Assembly (NCBI GenBank): GCA_023415475.1
Contig: JAEZKL010000130.1
Span: forward strand, 1 to 64,000
Source of the DNA: Bacillota bacterium
Lineage (GTDB): Bacteria; Bacillota; Clostridia; Lachnospirales; Lachnospiraceae
Length of the DNA: 64,000 nucleotides
Direction of reading: 5' to 3'
The position numbers and the translations under genes are program-made. Positions 1 through 9,285 of this stretch are shown here, in pieces. Each line of letters opens with the position of its first letter. Position 1 is the first letter of the stretch. The notes under the pieces were generated by a model. It did no database searches. It was not told the DNA's origin and worked only from the letters and a program-made list of their open reading frames with translations.

Positions 1-207
1 CCTGTCCCAGTCACTGATTCCCGTCAGATCATAGCTTCCCTTCTGCTCAGTGATTATCATCCGCTGCACCGGTTCCTTCCCTAGCCAATTTATGCTGGCC
101 AATACCAGGAGGGCGACTCCCGTAAGCAGTGAAGCAGTCAGAACAAGGAACAAGGTATATTTTTTATGCTCCCTGGTGCACTTCCCTAACCATTTGATAG
201 TTTTCAT
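1..207 (-). CDS. N-terminal part of a membrane-anchored protein, cut by the window edge
   Basis: An open frame starts with ATG at 207, preceded by a GAGG ribosome-binding site, and runs off the left edge of the window after 69 codons. The first 14 residues are basic and polar (MKTIKWLGK...). A hydrophobic segment follows at about residues 18-40, then a region containing YDLTGISDWDR. The YDLxGI-type motif after a single N-terminal membrane segment recalls the extracellular 7TMR-DISMED2 domain of sensor histidine kinases or diguanylate cyclases, but too little is visible to name the family. It could be any membrane-anchored sensor. Confidence 0.6.
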   Translation of the reverse strand, partial: MKTIKWLGKCTREHKKYTLFLVLTASLLTGVALLVLASINWLGKEPVQRMIITEQKGSYDLTGISDWDR

Positions 208-471
208 ACTTTACCTCATTCCCATGGATACATCCAACTTAATACTGCTCCTGCATTTATCCTACCATATAATTCCTGCTGGGACAATCGAACATGACAT
301 TAATTCTTTCGATTTCCAATACTAATCCTCACATCCGAAACTTCATACGCCACTTGAATATCACCAGATAAAACAAGATGAATTTCAAAATACCATACAT
401 CCCTCATGGAGCACCATATAACGAAGAATGATACCGTATGAAAATTCAAATGAATAGCCTCCTCTTTTTGT

Positions 472-505
472 AAACAGCCCTCCATAATGGCGTGGAGGGC
501 TGTTT
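472..505. terminator. Perfect 13-bp hairpin in the 208-614 gap
   Basis: Bases 472-484 pair perfectly with 493-505 around an 8-base loop containing AATGGC (GCCATT on the minus strand). No long U-run follows on either strand, so termination strength is uncertain. It lies 110 bp beyond the end of the minus-strand AraC gene. The rest of 208-614 shows no gene I can support. Confidence 0.55.
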
Positions 506-614
506 GCTTGTATATGTAAGTCATTTTGAGGGAGGAATGACCTCCATCATTCATTAAAAAGGTTACCAGTATGACACCTCGAGGATACCGGAGTATCGGA
601 CAGGGGATGATTAG

Positions 615-1367
615 CTAAAATGTATACATCTTCGGCGGTACCCCACAGTACTTTTTAAACACCGTTGAAAAATACTTCTCATTCTCAAATCCACTGCGCT
701 CCGACACTTCTCTTATGGAAAAATACTCCGTATTCAATAGCGATTTTGCAATCTCCAGCCTACAAAGAGTAAGATATTCCTTGGGCGTCATATGGTACTC
801 TTCCTTAAACAGTCTTCTTAGATATGCACCGCTGATATTCAGCGCCGGTGCCAGCTCACTTACTGAGAAGTTTTTACTTTCTGCGTTCTTTTTGATGATT
901 CCGGCTGCCCTGTTGCTGACAGAACCTCCTCTTCGTTCCCCCTGCTCCTCTGTGATTATCATATATAAAATCTGAAATAGCAGCTCCCCTGCCTTCAGGC
1001 GATAGCCTTCATCCTTGTTATTCCAGATTCTAAGAATTTCGTCAAAAAGCTTCTCAAAAGTGGCAACATTCCTAGGCTTAAACAGCTTGATATCCTCCGT
1101 CTGCTCTCCCTCTGCCAAAAAATGAATCACGATCATTTCTTCTTCCATTGACCTACGGACATAGGAAAGCTTTGCCGGAACGAAGACGATGCTTTTGCCT
1201 GATAAGGCAATTTCCTTTTCTCCATAGCTCAAAACAGTATCTGCTTTTTTACGAAAGCTGACTGCATGGTACTCCCTTCCTGCATTATGGTATATCTTCG
1301 TTTTCCCCGTCTCAAAATGCAATACGTCAACTACGGAAATAGTAGCACTGTGGCTTTCAAAAAACAT
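615..1367 (-). CDS. AraC-family transcriptional regulator
   Basis: This 250-residue protein has the usual length for an AraC regulator. Residues 1 to about 110 resemble a small cupin-like effector domain. Residues 150-250 carry the two-helix-turn-helix AraC DNA-binding domain, visible in SVSELAPALNISGAYLRRLF and in the second helix pair ending GFENEKYFSTVFKKYCGVPP. A GAGGTGATT ribosome-binding site precedes the ATG. The gene diverges from the GH10 xylanase at 1502, and the 134-bp intergenic space carries promoters in both directions plus an inverted repeat. The natural inference is that it controls the xylanase in response to a xylan-derived sugar. The ligand is not visible. Confidence 0.9.
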   Translation of the reverse strand: MFFESHSATISVVDVLHFETGKTKIYHNAGREYHAVSFRKKADTVLSYGEKEIALSGKSIVFVPAKLSYVRRSMEEEMIVIHFLAEGEQTEDIKLFKPRNVATFEKLFDEILRIWNNKDEGYRLKAGELLFQILYMIITEEQGERRGGSVSNRAAGIIKKNAESKNFSVSELAPALNISGAYLRRLFKEEYHMTPKEYLTLCRLEIAKSLLNTEYFSIREVSERSGFENEKYFSTVFKKYCGVPPKMYTF

Positions 1368-1392
1368 ACCTAATCACCTCTTTCTTCTATGT

Positions 1393-1421
1393 AATATACC
1401 ATTTTTAGTATCATAAATCAA
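1393..1421 (-). promoter_or_regulatory. Promoter of the AraC regulator gene
   Basis: On the minus strand TTGATT (1416-1421) and TATATT (1393-1398) are separated by 17 bp, a good sigma-A spacing. It lies 26-54 bp upstream of the regulator ATG. Confidence 0.5.
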
Positions 1422-1444
1422 ACCTTTTATCACTTTTTGATACT
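1407..1444. promoter_or_regulatory. Inverted-repeat operator candidate between AraC and xylanase genes
   Basis: AGTATCA at 1407-1413 is the exact reverse complement of TGATACT at 1438-1444. The right arm overlaps the -35 box of the xylanase promoter and the left arm lies in the spacer of the regulator promoter. That is the layout expected for a shared operator. The assignment to the adjacent AraC protein is inference. Confidence 0.4.
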
Positions 1445-1464
1445 TTGCCCGACAAACATATAAT
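1437..1464 (+). promoter_or_regulatory. Promoter of the GH10 xylanase gene
   Basis: TTGATA (1437-1442) and TATAAT (1459-1464) are spaced 16 bp apart, 37 bp upstream of the ATG. A second TATAAT follows at 1467-1472. Confidence 0.6.
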
Positions 1465-1501
1465 GCTATAATACTACTATAAATGACACGGAGGAAAAGA
1501 T

Positions 1502-2845
1502 ATGTCAAGAAGAGATATTGTAATGAAGCACTTTGATGAGCAGCGTGACTTTATGGACGAACGCGTGAATTCCGGTATTGAACTTTACAGAAAAGCATTC
1601 TGTAAGGTGATGTTCGCTGACAAGGAAGGCAAGCCCATTAAAGATGTTACCTTTAAAGCAATACAAAAGAGTCATGATTTTAACTTTGGCTGTAATATGT
1701 TCCTGCTGGACGAATTTGAAGCGGAAGAAAAAAACCGCAAATACAGGGAGATTTTCCCTACGGCCTTTAACTATGCAATCGCTCCCTTCTACTGGGATGC
1801 ACTGGAACCGGAGAAAGGCAAGCCCAGATATGCAGCAGACAGCCCCAAGATCTACCGCCGCCCTGCTCCTGATCTAATTCTAGACTATTGCGAGCAAAAC
1901 AATATCCGAGTAAAAGGACATTGCCTAGTGTATGATGCCTTTGCACCGGATTGGATGAAAAACATGGATGTCCCTGCCATCAAAAAAGAAATTGCAGAGC
2001 ATTTAAAAGAGGTGTCCGAACGTTATAAGGATCGGATTCAGGATTGGGATATTATAAATGAAATGCTTTGCTGGTCATGCTATGATTTAGAGAGAACTAC
2101 CCGGTTTTTCCGGGAAGATGACTATGTGAGCTATTGTTTTGATGTTGCGAACCGTTTGCCTCTTACCAGAAAATTCATAAATGAAGCCGAAGGAATCTGG
2201 GATAAATTCCATTTTACTCGTACCTCTTACTATCTCCTGCTGAAGAACCTATTACATGAGAACGTAAACTTTGACTGCATCGGTCTGCAGCTCCACCAGT
2301 TTATTGACAAAGAAAAAGAAGGTGAATATGCTCTGAACCGTTACAATCCTATGAGAATTTATGATGCGCTGGATACTTTTGGCAGTCTGGGCAAGCCATT
2401 ACAGATGTCTGAAATCACGTTCGCGTCTTATAACGGTAACGATGAAGACATGGAACTCCAAGCAGAGCTGCTGGAGAATATGTACAAAATCTGGTTCAGC
2501 CACAAGGCTATGGATGGTGTAGTATACTGGAATCTGGTAGACGGCTATACCTATGCAGGCAATGGTCAGGGTGCTCTGGATATGAATGCCGGCGAAAACA
2601 AATATGGCGGTGGACTTTTATATAATGACTTGTCCCCTAAGCCCGCATTCAAGGTGCTTCAAAGACTCCTCAACAAAGAGTGGCACACCGAAGAAATCGT
2701 ACATACCAACGCAGACGGCATTGCCCAGTTCAAGGGCTATAAGGGCATGTATGATCTGGAATTTGAGTATAATGGTAAAAAGTATACGAGACAGCTGCAT
2801 CTGGATTCCAGATATGATGTGACAAATAAGATTGTGCTAGAATAA
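1502..2845 (+). CDS. Intracellular endo-1,4-beta-xylanase, GH10
   Basis: A GH10 catalytic barrel fills most of this 447-residue protein. VKGHCLVYDAFAPDWM (137-152) is the GH10 substrate-binding block. The acid/base Glu is E187 in DWDIINEM and the nucleophile is E304 in QMSEITF. WNLVDGY near 343-349 matches the conserved late Trp strand. There is no signal peptide or carbohydrate-binding module, so it probably trims imported xylo-oligosaccharides in the cytoplasm. The last 70 residues form a small beta-rich tail. GGAGG precedes the ATG by 8 bp. It is transcribed alone, divergent from an AraC regulator, and followed by a hairpin terminator. Family assignment is firm; substrate preference is not. 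Confidence 0.92.
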   Translation: MSRRDIVMKHFDEQRDFMDERVNSGIELYRKAFCKVMFADKEGKPIKDVTFKAIQKSHDFNFGCNMFLLDEFEAEEKNRKYREIFPTAFNYAIAPFYWDALEPEKGKPRYAADSPKIYRRPAPDLILDYCEQNNIRVKGHCLVYDAFAPDWMKNMDVPAIKKEIAEHLKEVSERYKDRIQDWDIINEMLCWSCYDLERTTRFFREDDYVSYCFDVANRLPLTRKFINEAEGIWDKFHFTRTSYYLLLKNLLHENVNFDCIGLQLHQFIDKEKEGEYALNRYNPMRIYDALDTFGSLGKPLQMSEITFASYNGNDEDMELQAELLENMYKIWFSHKAMDGVVYWNLVDGYTYAGNGQGALDMNAGENKYGGGLLYNDLSPKPAFKVLQRLLNKEWHTEEIVHTNADGIAQFKGYKGMYDLEFEYNGKKYTRQLHLDSRYDVTNKIVLE

Positions 2846-2867
2846 TTAAAACCGAAACAATAATTTA

Positions 2868-2905
2868 CAGCCCGCCACAAAGATGTGGAGGGCTGCTGCT
2901 ATTTT
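2868..2905. terminator. Terminator between convergent xylanase and GH25 genes
   Basis: A 12-bp stem (2868-2879 with 2884-2895, one G-A mismatch) with a four-base loop is followed on the plus strand by a T-rich stretch. It sits between two convergent genes and can serve both. Confidence 0.75.
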
Positions 2906-4747
2906 TCAATTATCCTTTACTGTCTCCAGATAGCTTGAAATTGCATATAAGGTCTGGCCGTTATATTCTACTCTTGACCAGCCGTTATTTCCTACTCCGG
3001 TCCGCACCGCCACTTCACCATTATGCAAAGCAATCACTATCGTATCAGGGCTTGCGGAGCTTGGTACTTTTCTTAAGTTGGTCACATCCTTGGCAGTAAC
3101 ATTTTCTTTTACTTCAGTAAAGGTAACGCCTGCTTCCGGATTATCTGTAGTCGGGGTGTTATCCTTATTGTAATTTAGATCTGTCGTCAGATAGCTGCTT
3201 ACGGCATACAGCGTCTTATCATTATATTCTACCCTTGACCAGCCGTTATCGCTTATACCGGTCCTTGTGGCGACATCACCGTTCTTAAGTACCGCTACTA
3301 CGGTGTCTGCACTTCCGCTTTTTGGTTCACTGCGAAGATTCGTCTGATCCTTGGCGGTAACCTGCTCATTCACTTTCTCAAAGAAGGGGCCGGCCGGAGC
3401 CTGAGTAGGTGTCGGTGTAGGCACTTTGGCAGTAAGATCGGTTGTCAGATAGCTGCTTACGGCATACAGTGTCTTCCCGTTATATTTTACCTTAGACCAG
3501 CCGTTATCACTTATCCCTACACGCTTTGCCGTATCCCCGTTTTTAAGCACAGCCACAATAGTATCAGGGTCAGATGTGCTGGGCACAGTCCTTAAATTAG
3601 TAACATCCTTAGCAGTAACGGTTTCATTTACTTCAGTAAAGTTAATAAGGGCAGTCGGATCAGCCGAAACCTGCTCCTGAGGTGTATCATCCTTTGCTTT
3701 CGCTGTCTTATCATAACCGAAATATGCTATATTGATATCTACGGCTTTTTCAATTCCTTTCACCTTACCTTTGTTGGTGTACTGCCACATGGCAAATTCT
3801 CCGGTATACGTTGACTTTGAGGATGAGGTATACTCCTCAGCCGGATACTGTGCAACCCAGATTTTATATTTACTGCTGAGCTTATCTGCATCCCACTGTG
3901 CATTCTGTTCAAGTTCATTCTTGGCTGCATAGAACATAGGCGTATATCCCTGATCCTTCACATAATCAAGGAATGCCATGGCAATATCGGTACGTGTATT
4001 GCTCGGAAGTCCGTATTGCCGGTTATCCGCATCGGAAAAGCCTTCACAATTATATGCAACGGGATATGTAATCGGATAAGGTGCAATATATCCGGTTACC
4101 CACTTTGCTTCTTCTATGGCTTCTTTCTTGCTGATTGCTGTTGAGAAGAAATAGACCCCGATCTTAATTTCATTTGCCTCAGCCTGCTGCAGATTATATT
4201 TAGCATAGGGGTCCTCACATATCTCACCGTCAACCTGCGTACGGTACCCGACCCTGATCATCGCGAAATCAACTCCTGAGGCCTTAACTTGTTTCCAGTC
4301 TATGACTCCCTGCCATTTGGCCACATCTATTCCATAAGTAATTACTTCTTTCTTATTATCAGTCGCAGATATTTTACTGACGTCCACTTTTACTCCTTGG
4401 CTCTGTTCTGACTGAGGATCTTCCTTATCATTAACAGGGGCAACCTCTACCAGAGGTACCTCGATATCCACCGCTGTCCCGTCTGAAGAGATATCGCCGG
4501 AGGTTACGTCGTCAGTATCAGAAGCAGCCTGTTCTGTGTCAGGTGACGAATCATAAACGTCAGTAGCGCTGGTATAAGCTACATCCGTATCAGCTGATTT
4601 ACTGTAATTATCAGCTTTTCCTCTACTGAATAATACTAAAAGATATATAATAACGGCTATTAAAATTATAGCGGCAAGGATACCTGATATAATTATTTTT
4701 TTATCATCTTTTTGGGGCTTTTTGTTAAAATTTAATGTGTCTTTCAT
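2906..4747 (-). CDS. Membrane-anchored GH25 muramidase with three SH3b domains
   Basis: I take the ATG at 4747 because AAGGAAG lies 8 bp before it; an upstream in-frame ATG (4801) has no such site. The 613-residue protein has an N-terminal membrane segment (about 18-40), an acidic Ser/Asp/Thr linker (41-130), and a GH25 barrel (about 137-345) opening with YGIDVAKWQG. Three bacterial SH3 repeats follow at about 370-435, 456-521 and 543-607, separated by Pro/Thr linkers. GH25 enzymes cleave the MurNAc-GlcNAc bond of peptidoglycan. The usual Asp-x-Glu pair reads N233-C-E235 here, so the family Asp is Asn. Probable role is cell-wall turnover at the outer membrane face; activity is less certain. 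Confidence 0.88.
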   Translation of the reverse strand: MKDTLNFNKKPQKDDKKIIISGILAAIILIAVIIYLLVLFSRGKADNYSKSADTDVAYTSATDVYDSSPDTEQAASDTDDVTSGDISSDGTAVDIEVPLVEVAPVNDKEDPQSEQSQGVKVDVSKISATDNKKEVITYGIDVAKWQGVIDWKQVKASGVDFAMIRVGYRTQVDGEICEDPYAKYNLQQAEANEIKIGVYFFSTAISKKEAIEEAKWVTGYIAPYPITYPVAYNCEGFSDADNRQYGLPSNTRTDIAMAFLDYVKDQGYTPMFYAAKNELEQNAQWDADKLSSKYKIWVAQYPAEEYTSSSKSTYTGEFAMWQYTNKGKVKGIEKAVDINIAYFGYDKTAKAKDDTPQEQVSADPTALINFTEVNETVTAKDVTNLRTVPSTSDPDTIVAVLKNGDTAKRVGISDNGWSKVKYNGKTLYAVSSYLTTDLTAKVPTPTPTQAPAGPFFEKVNEQVTAKDQTNLRSEPKSGSADTVVAVLKNGDVATRTGISDNGWSRVEYNDKTLYAVSSYLTTDLNYNKDNTPTTDNPEAGVTFTEVKENVTAKDVTNLRKVPSSASPDTIVIALHNGEVAVRTGVGNNGWSRVEYNGQTLYAISSYLETVKDN

Positions 4748-4949
4748 AATTAACTTCCTTTTTACTACAATTATGCTATGATCAAGTTTCTTTTCATACA
4801 TAATAGCAAATCAGTAAGTAAACGTAAAGCCAATATGCCTGTCAAATTATCACAATTATTACATAAACTATATACTTTCTCTTGTGACACGATATAACAC
4901 CAGGATGAAATCTTATGAAACCTCGAATACATATCCTCCCGTTTTTAGT

Positions 4950-4983
4950 AAAACCCCTGTTACAATGGCGTAACGGGGGTTTT
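4950..4983 (-). terminator. Terminator of the GH2 gene
   Basis: A 14-bp stem (4950-4963 with 4970-4983, one T-G pair) encloses AATGGC and ends in TTTTACT on the minus strand, 50 bp past the stop of the GH2 gene. Confidence 0.75.
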
Positions 4984-5033
4984 GCTTATGTCTAGGATGC
5001 TTCATATAATTTCACTTTGCTAAGTATAACTTA

Positions 5034-6821
5034 TTACCGCCAGTTTTTATAAAATTCCTTCATTGCGAAATATGCCGGTTTCTTATAACTTTTATCTGCT
5101 GAGAGCAACCCCTTAATATTATAATAATGCTGCATAGTATGAAGTCTTCTGGGACACCGGAAATCAAATAGAATCCAAGGACTGATTCCCTTAATATAGC
5201 TTATTTTGCTCAGAGTATTAATCTGATCACGATAAATCTGCAGCTGCCTGTCCTCTGTATATAAATCATCTTTACTGCCTCTTGCACCTGCTCTTGCATC
5301 TGCGCCAAATTCGCTGATGATGACCGGTTTTCCTGGTTTACTGTTGTCGAATATTTTAATTAACTTCGAAAAATCAGGTTCATACCAACCATAATATTCA
5401 TTAAGGCCGATAATATCGATTACATCAGCTAATCGGTCTGCGATCCGAAGCTCCTTAAGATCCACCAGGCAGGCTGCAGAGATCATTCTGGTTGTGTCAA
5501 GCTCTTTAGCCTTTCTTGCCAGATTACTCATAAATTCAAGACGTGCATCAGAATCTTCATTTTCATTTCCGATCGACCAGATGATGACACTTGCCCGGTT
5601 CCTATCTCTGAGGATCAATTCTGAAAGCTGGTTTTCTGCGTCCTGATAGGTATCCTGATTACCAAATTCAATCGCCCAGTATACCGGTATCTCCTCCCAA
5701 AGCATGATCCCCATCTCATCGGCAATTTTTGCTGCTTTCTCTGAATGAGGATAATGTGCCAGCCTCATATAATTACAGTTCATCTCTTTCGCCAGACGGT
5801 AATTCTCAATAATTTCTTCCTCCGTCACAGCCTTTCCATTTATTACACTTTCTTCATGGGCACAGATACCCCGCAGCACTATCTTTTCTCCGTTAAGATA
5901 TATATCAGTTCCTTGAACTTTTATTTCGCGGAAGCCTATCTTTTCTGTTAAACAATCCTCACCATAGCGTAATACAACATCATAAAGCTTGGGATTTTCA
6001 GTGGACCAAAGCTCGGGATGTGCTTCCAGCAAAAACTCAGCCACTCCGTTTTTTATCTCGAGAGCTTCATTAATTTGTAACTCTTCTATTTGTAATTGCA
6101 CCTTGCCATTGCTGCTCTTACTGTCAAATGTAATTTTTCCTGCAATCTTAGTATAGCTTCCATCCGGAACCAGATAAATGAAAGCATCCTTGATAAAATT
6201 CTCCGGCATTCGTATCAGCTCGACATCACGGTAAATTCCTCCATAATTAAACCAATCCGTGTTTTCACAAGGTACATTGGTCCGCTTCCTGTTGTTATTT
6301 ACCACCACCATGATACGATTGTTTTCTGATAATAAATCTGTAACTTCGATTATAAAAGGGGTAGATCCACCTCGATGCTGACCGGCAAATTGCTTGTTGA
6401 TAAATACTTTTGCTTCATAATTGGCTGCGCCGAATTTAAGAAAGACTCTCTTTTCTCCCCTGTTTTTATAGCGAAAGGTTCGAGTGAATACGACACTTCC
6501 TTCATAAAGAAAATATTTATCTGATTGTGTGTTCCAACAGGAGGGAATCATCATGGTATCCCAGGTATCAAAGCTGAAATCCACCGGATACTGTTTCCCA
6601 TCTTCATCAAAGTAAACCTCTTCATACCATTTTGCTCGAAGACAGTTATCATACTGATCGATTCCATAATTCCATTTTCCGTTGAGGGATTCCTTCTCAC
6701 GGTAAGAATCAATAAACAAGCTATCGCTAGTTATCAATTTATTCCGGTAGATCGCTTCGTAGTCTACTTTATGAATCGATTCCTGAAAAATCCCGTTCTC
6801 TGTATTTTCTACCTTATTCAT
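5034..6821 (-). CDS. GH2 beta-glucuronidase-like glycosidase
   Basis: The start is set at 6821 (MNKVEN), with GAGGAAAG just upstream; the ATG at 6833 overlaps that site. The 595-residue protein has the GH2 order: sugar-binding jelly roll (about 35-205), Ig-like domain (206-300), TIM barrel (301-595). The acid/base is E420 in SIGNEN and the nucleophile E504 in VIISEFGAD. N568-I-K570 near the C-terminus matches the N-x-K motif by which glucuronidases bind the uronic carboxylate, so a uronidase is more likely than a galactosidase. No signal peptide is seen. It is the last gene of a sugar ABC transporter operon, so it should act on the imported sugar. Confidence 0.82.
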   Translation of the reverse strand: MNKVENTENGIFQESIHKVDYEAIYRNKLITSDSLFIDSYREKESLNGKWNYGIDQYDNCLRAKWYEEVYFDEDGKQYPVDFSFDTWDTMMIPSCWNTQSDKYFLYEGSVVFTRTFRYKNRGEKRVFLKFGAANYEAKVFINKQFAGQHRGGSTPFIIEVTDLLSENNRIMVVVNNNRKRTNVPCENTDWFNYGGIYRDVELIRMPENFIKDAFIYLVPDGSYTKIAGKITFDSKSSNGKVQLQIEELQINEALEIKNGVAEFLLEAHPELWSTENPKLYDVVLRYGEDCLTEKIGFREIKVQGTDIYLNGEKIVLRGICAHEESVINGKAVTEEEIIENYRLAKEMNCNYMRLAHYPHSEKAAKIADEMGIMLWEEIPVYWAIEFGNQDTYQDAENQLSELILRDRNRASVIIWSIGNENEDSDARLEFMSNLARKAKELDTTRMISAACLVDLKELRIADRLADVIDIIGLNEYYGWYEPDFSKLIKIFDNSKPGKPVIISEFGADARAGARGSKDDLYTEDRQLQIYRDQINTLSKISYIKGISPWILFDFRCPRRLHTMQHYYNIKGLLSADKSYKKPAYFAMKEFYKNWR

Positions 6822-6880
6822 AGCTTTCCTCATTTCTGCGATGCGATTTTTTAAAGATAAGTATATTTTTACCTTAAAGA

Positions 6881-6925
6881 GAGGCAGGTTCGTTCAGCAA
6901 CTAATCGGCTTGGGAACCTGCCCTC
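6881..6925 (-). terminator. Intra-operon hairpin between binding protein and GH2 genes
   Basis: GCAGGTTC (6884-6891) pairs with GAACCTGC (6914-6921) with further outer pairs. On the minus strand it is followed by CTCTTT. Its place directly after the solute-binding protein gene suggests partial termination or 3-prime protection, raising binding protein over the glycosidase. No gene-scale promoter is evident after it. Confidence 0.6.
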
Positions 6926-6975
6926 TGAATAAGTCTTTTATGACTTTATTCTGTTCTTATTTTAAATGATGTTAG

Positions 6976-8370
6976 TTATTTGTAGTTATCTATAATAGTC
7001 TTTCCGAAATCTTCTAAGTTCTGGATACATTCATCCAGGCTTTCTCCACCTACCAGATACTTTTCAACCTCTCCTACAAACATGGCATCAATCTCTGCAT
7101 TATAGGCAGGTACCATCATCGGTGCATTTTGCTCCAGCTTTGGATTTTTTAATACATTCTTAACTGATTCGATATCATATAATGCATCGGGATTTTCGCC
7201 TACAAGATAAGGTAAAATAGTATCAAGATCCATATTTTTCTCTGCAGTTAAGCCGCCGGCACGGATATAAGCGCCCTCTGTGGTATAAAATCTGATGAAT
7301 TTGTATGCATCTTCCGGATATTTGGCTGATTTAGGAATGCTGAACATCTTTGTATCTGAGAAGGTACGGCCTTCTGAACCATTACCCCAGGTAGGAAGCG
7401 GAGCAAAACAGGTTTTAAAATCATGAGGCCATTTCTCGGTGTCTTTAATTTCTGCCAGCATCCAGGTTCCGGTAGGGAGCATTGCAACCTTTCCACCAAA
7501 GAATTCATTTCTATAAGCCAGGTTTGCTGTCTTAATATCAATAAGCGGAACTGAGGTTCCATCTACATTCTCCATGTCATATCTGAATTGGAGCCAGTCT
7601 CTTAAATTTGGATCATCAAAGTTCAAAGAACCATCCTCTTTATAGTATGCATTATCCATCTTTGTGGAATATACACCCATTAAACTATAGTTCTGCCATG
7701 TATGGAAATATGATCCATAAACCTTATCCATACCACTACCCTTGGTAAGCTTTCTTGCATATTCTCTGTAATCATCCCAAGTCCAGCTTGTAGGTACGGG
7801 AAGACCTGCTTCGTCCAGCATATCCTTATTCATCATGACGAACCAAGGGGTAACGTCAATAGGACATGCATAATAGCTTCCATCAACCATTGAGCTTACG
7901 CTATAGATGTCATCATAATTAATTCCTTCTGCTTGAATATACGGATCCAGTGGCTGGTATAAATCTCTTTGCACTTTACTGATGGCTTTTGCTACAGAGG
8001 ATTCCAAAACAGCGTCCACTGATTCACCGGAGAGAAGGAGCATATCCACTTTCTCTGTATACTTTACATTGTCATTTTCTACCGGATATTGCATATCCAC
8101 TTTAATATTGGGGTACTTACTTTCGAATGCGGCAATAACTGCGTCATTCTGTTCCTTTAAGGATGCCTCCCAGGAATAAACCACAATAGTACTCTGCTTC
8201 TCGGTCTCCGTAGCCGCACCGTCGTCCTTCTTGTCTGTTGCTGCGGTAGTTGGAGTATTACCTTCTTTGTCATTGCTACTAACGTTATTGCTGCTATCTT
8301 TCGAGCTGCAAGCGGTTAGAAGTAATACTAAACTGAGTGCCAGTGCCAATATCCTTGATACTCTTTTCAT
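6976..8370 (-). CDS. Carbohydrate ABC transporter substrate-binding lipoprotein
   Basis: A 464-residue family 1 extracellular solute-binding protein. The N-terminus has a basic stretch, a hydrophobic core and the lipobox LLTAC, so the mature protein is a lipid-anchored Cys protein on the outer membrane face. A Ser/Asn/Thr/Asp-rich linker runs to about residue 60. The two-lobe binding fold follows, beginning TIVVYSWEAS, with Trp/Tyr-rich stretches typical of sugar pockets. GGAGG precedes the ATG. It is the third gene after two MalF/MalG-type permeases and just before the GH2 enzyme. The sugar is probably a glucuronide or xylan-type oligosaccharide, which is inferred from the neighbour only. 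No ATPase is encoded here; a shared MsmK-type ATPase elsewhere is likely. Confidence 0.9.
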   Translation of the reverse strand: MKRVSRILALALSLVLLLTACSSKDSSNNVSSNDKEGNTPTTAATDKKDDGAATETEKQSTIVVYSWEASLKEQNDAVIAAFESKYPNIKVDMQYPVENDNVKYTEKVDMLLLSGESVDAVLESSVAKAISKVQRDLYQPLDPYIQAEGINYDDIYSVSSMVDGSYYACPIDVTPWFVMMNKDMLDEAGLPVPTSWTWDDYREYARKLTKGSGMDKVYGSYFHTWQNYSLMGVYSTKMDNAYYKEDGSLNFDDPNLRDWLQFRYDMENVDGTSVPLIDIKTANLAYRNEFFGGKVAMLPTGTWMLAEIKDTEKWPHDFKTCFAPLPTWGNGSEGRTFSDTKMFSIPKSAKYPEDAYKFIRFYTTEGAYIRAGGLTAEKNMDLDTILPYLVGENPDALYDIESVKNVLKNPKLEQNAPMMVPAYNAEIDAMFVGEVEKYLVGGESLDECIQNLEDFGKTIIDNYK

Positions 8371-8428
8371 AAATAGTCCTCCATTAAATAATTTATTTTA
8401 ATTTTATTACTAACATAATAAGAACTGC

Positions 8429-9274
8429 CTATCCTTTTACAGCCCCAACCATCATACCATCCATAATGTATCTTTGTCCAAATAAAAAGACCACGATAAG
8501 AGGGACGATAGCGCATACTGCAGCCACCATGATCAATGCGTAAAAGCTAGTATATTCCGTCATAAATTTAGTCATTCCCAATGGTATGGTGTATAATTTT
8601 TCACTCTTTAAAAAAATCAAAGGATTCTGATAATCATTCCAGGTCCAGACGAACTTTAGCATAGCAAGCGTTGCAAGAGCAGGCTTTGTTACCGGAAGAA
8701 TAATCGAGAAAAAGATTCTGCCATGCCCAGCACCATCTATTTTCGCCGACTCGGAAAGCGCTGGAGGAATGGTGGACATAAACTGCTTCAACAAAAACAT
8801 ACCATAGATACTAAATGATCCAAGTAATATCAAACCGAGATGCGTATCAAATAATTTTAAGGATCTGAAAATCATAAATTTCGGTATGATTGTAACCTGA
8901 TCCGGTATCATCATCATACTGATGTAGAGTAGAAATAGCGGGTCCCGAAATTTAAACTCTATCTTTGAAAATGCATAGGCACCCATAGCGGAAATGAGGA
9001 CCTGAAGAAATGTGGTTAGTACGGTCACTTTTATGGAATTCAGATAAAAAATTCCAAAATTATATCTACCGCTCCATACTTCCATGTAATTCTTAATTAC
9101 ATTAAATCTTGTGGGTATCCATTCTACCGGATATTTAAAAATATCGGCTTCAAATTTCATGGATGCAGAAATCATCCAGGCTAAGGGAAGAACCATCGTA
9201 AGTGCTATCATTCCCAACCCAACGGTTGCAATAATGCGCAAAATAATTTTCCTTGTCACTGCTTTTCTATTCAT
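8429..9274 (-). CDS. Carbohydrate ABC transporter permease, MalG type
   Basis: A 281-residue inner-membrane permease of the CUT1 sugar family. About six hydrophobic segments can be seen. The cytoplasmic EAA loop reads LSESAKIDGAGHGRIFFSII, the site that docks to the ATPase. The C-terminal GMMVGAVKG is characteristic of MalG-type subunits. GGAGA precedes the ATG, which lies 11 bp after the stop of the partner permease. It forms the channel with the gene at 9286-10176. Confidence 0.93.
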   Translation of the reverse strand: MNRKAVTRKIILRIIATVGLGMIALTMVLPLAWMISASMKFEADIFKYPVEWIPTRFNVIKNYMEVWSGRYNFGIFYLNSIKVTVLTTFLQVLISAMGAYAFSKIEFKFRDPLFLLYISMMMIPDQVTIIPKFMIFRSLKLFDTHLGLILLGSFSIYGMFLLKQFMSTIPPALSESAKIDGAGHGRIFFSIILPVTKPALATLAMLKFVWTWNDYQNPLIFLKSEKLYTIPLGMTKFMTEYTSFYALIMVAAVCAIVPLIVVFLFGQRYIMDGMMVGAVKG

Positions 9275-9285
9275 TCTTATTCTCC

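Noticed and set aside
300..554. 84-codon minus-strand frame beyond the AraC gene
   Set aside because: No ribosome-binding site, no recognisable sequence, and it runs through the 472-505 hairpin.
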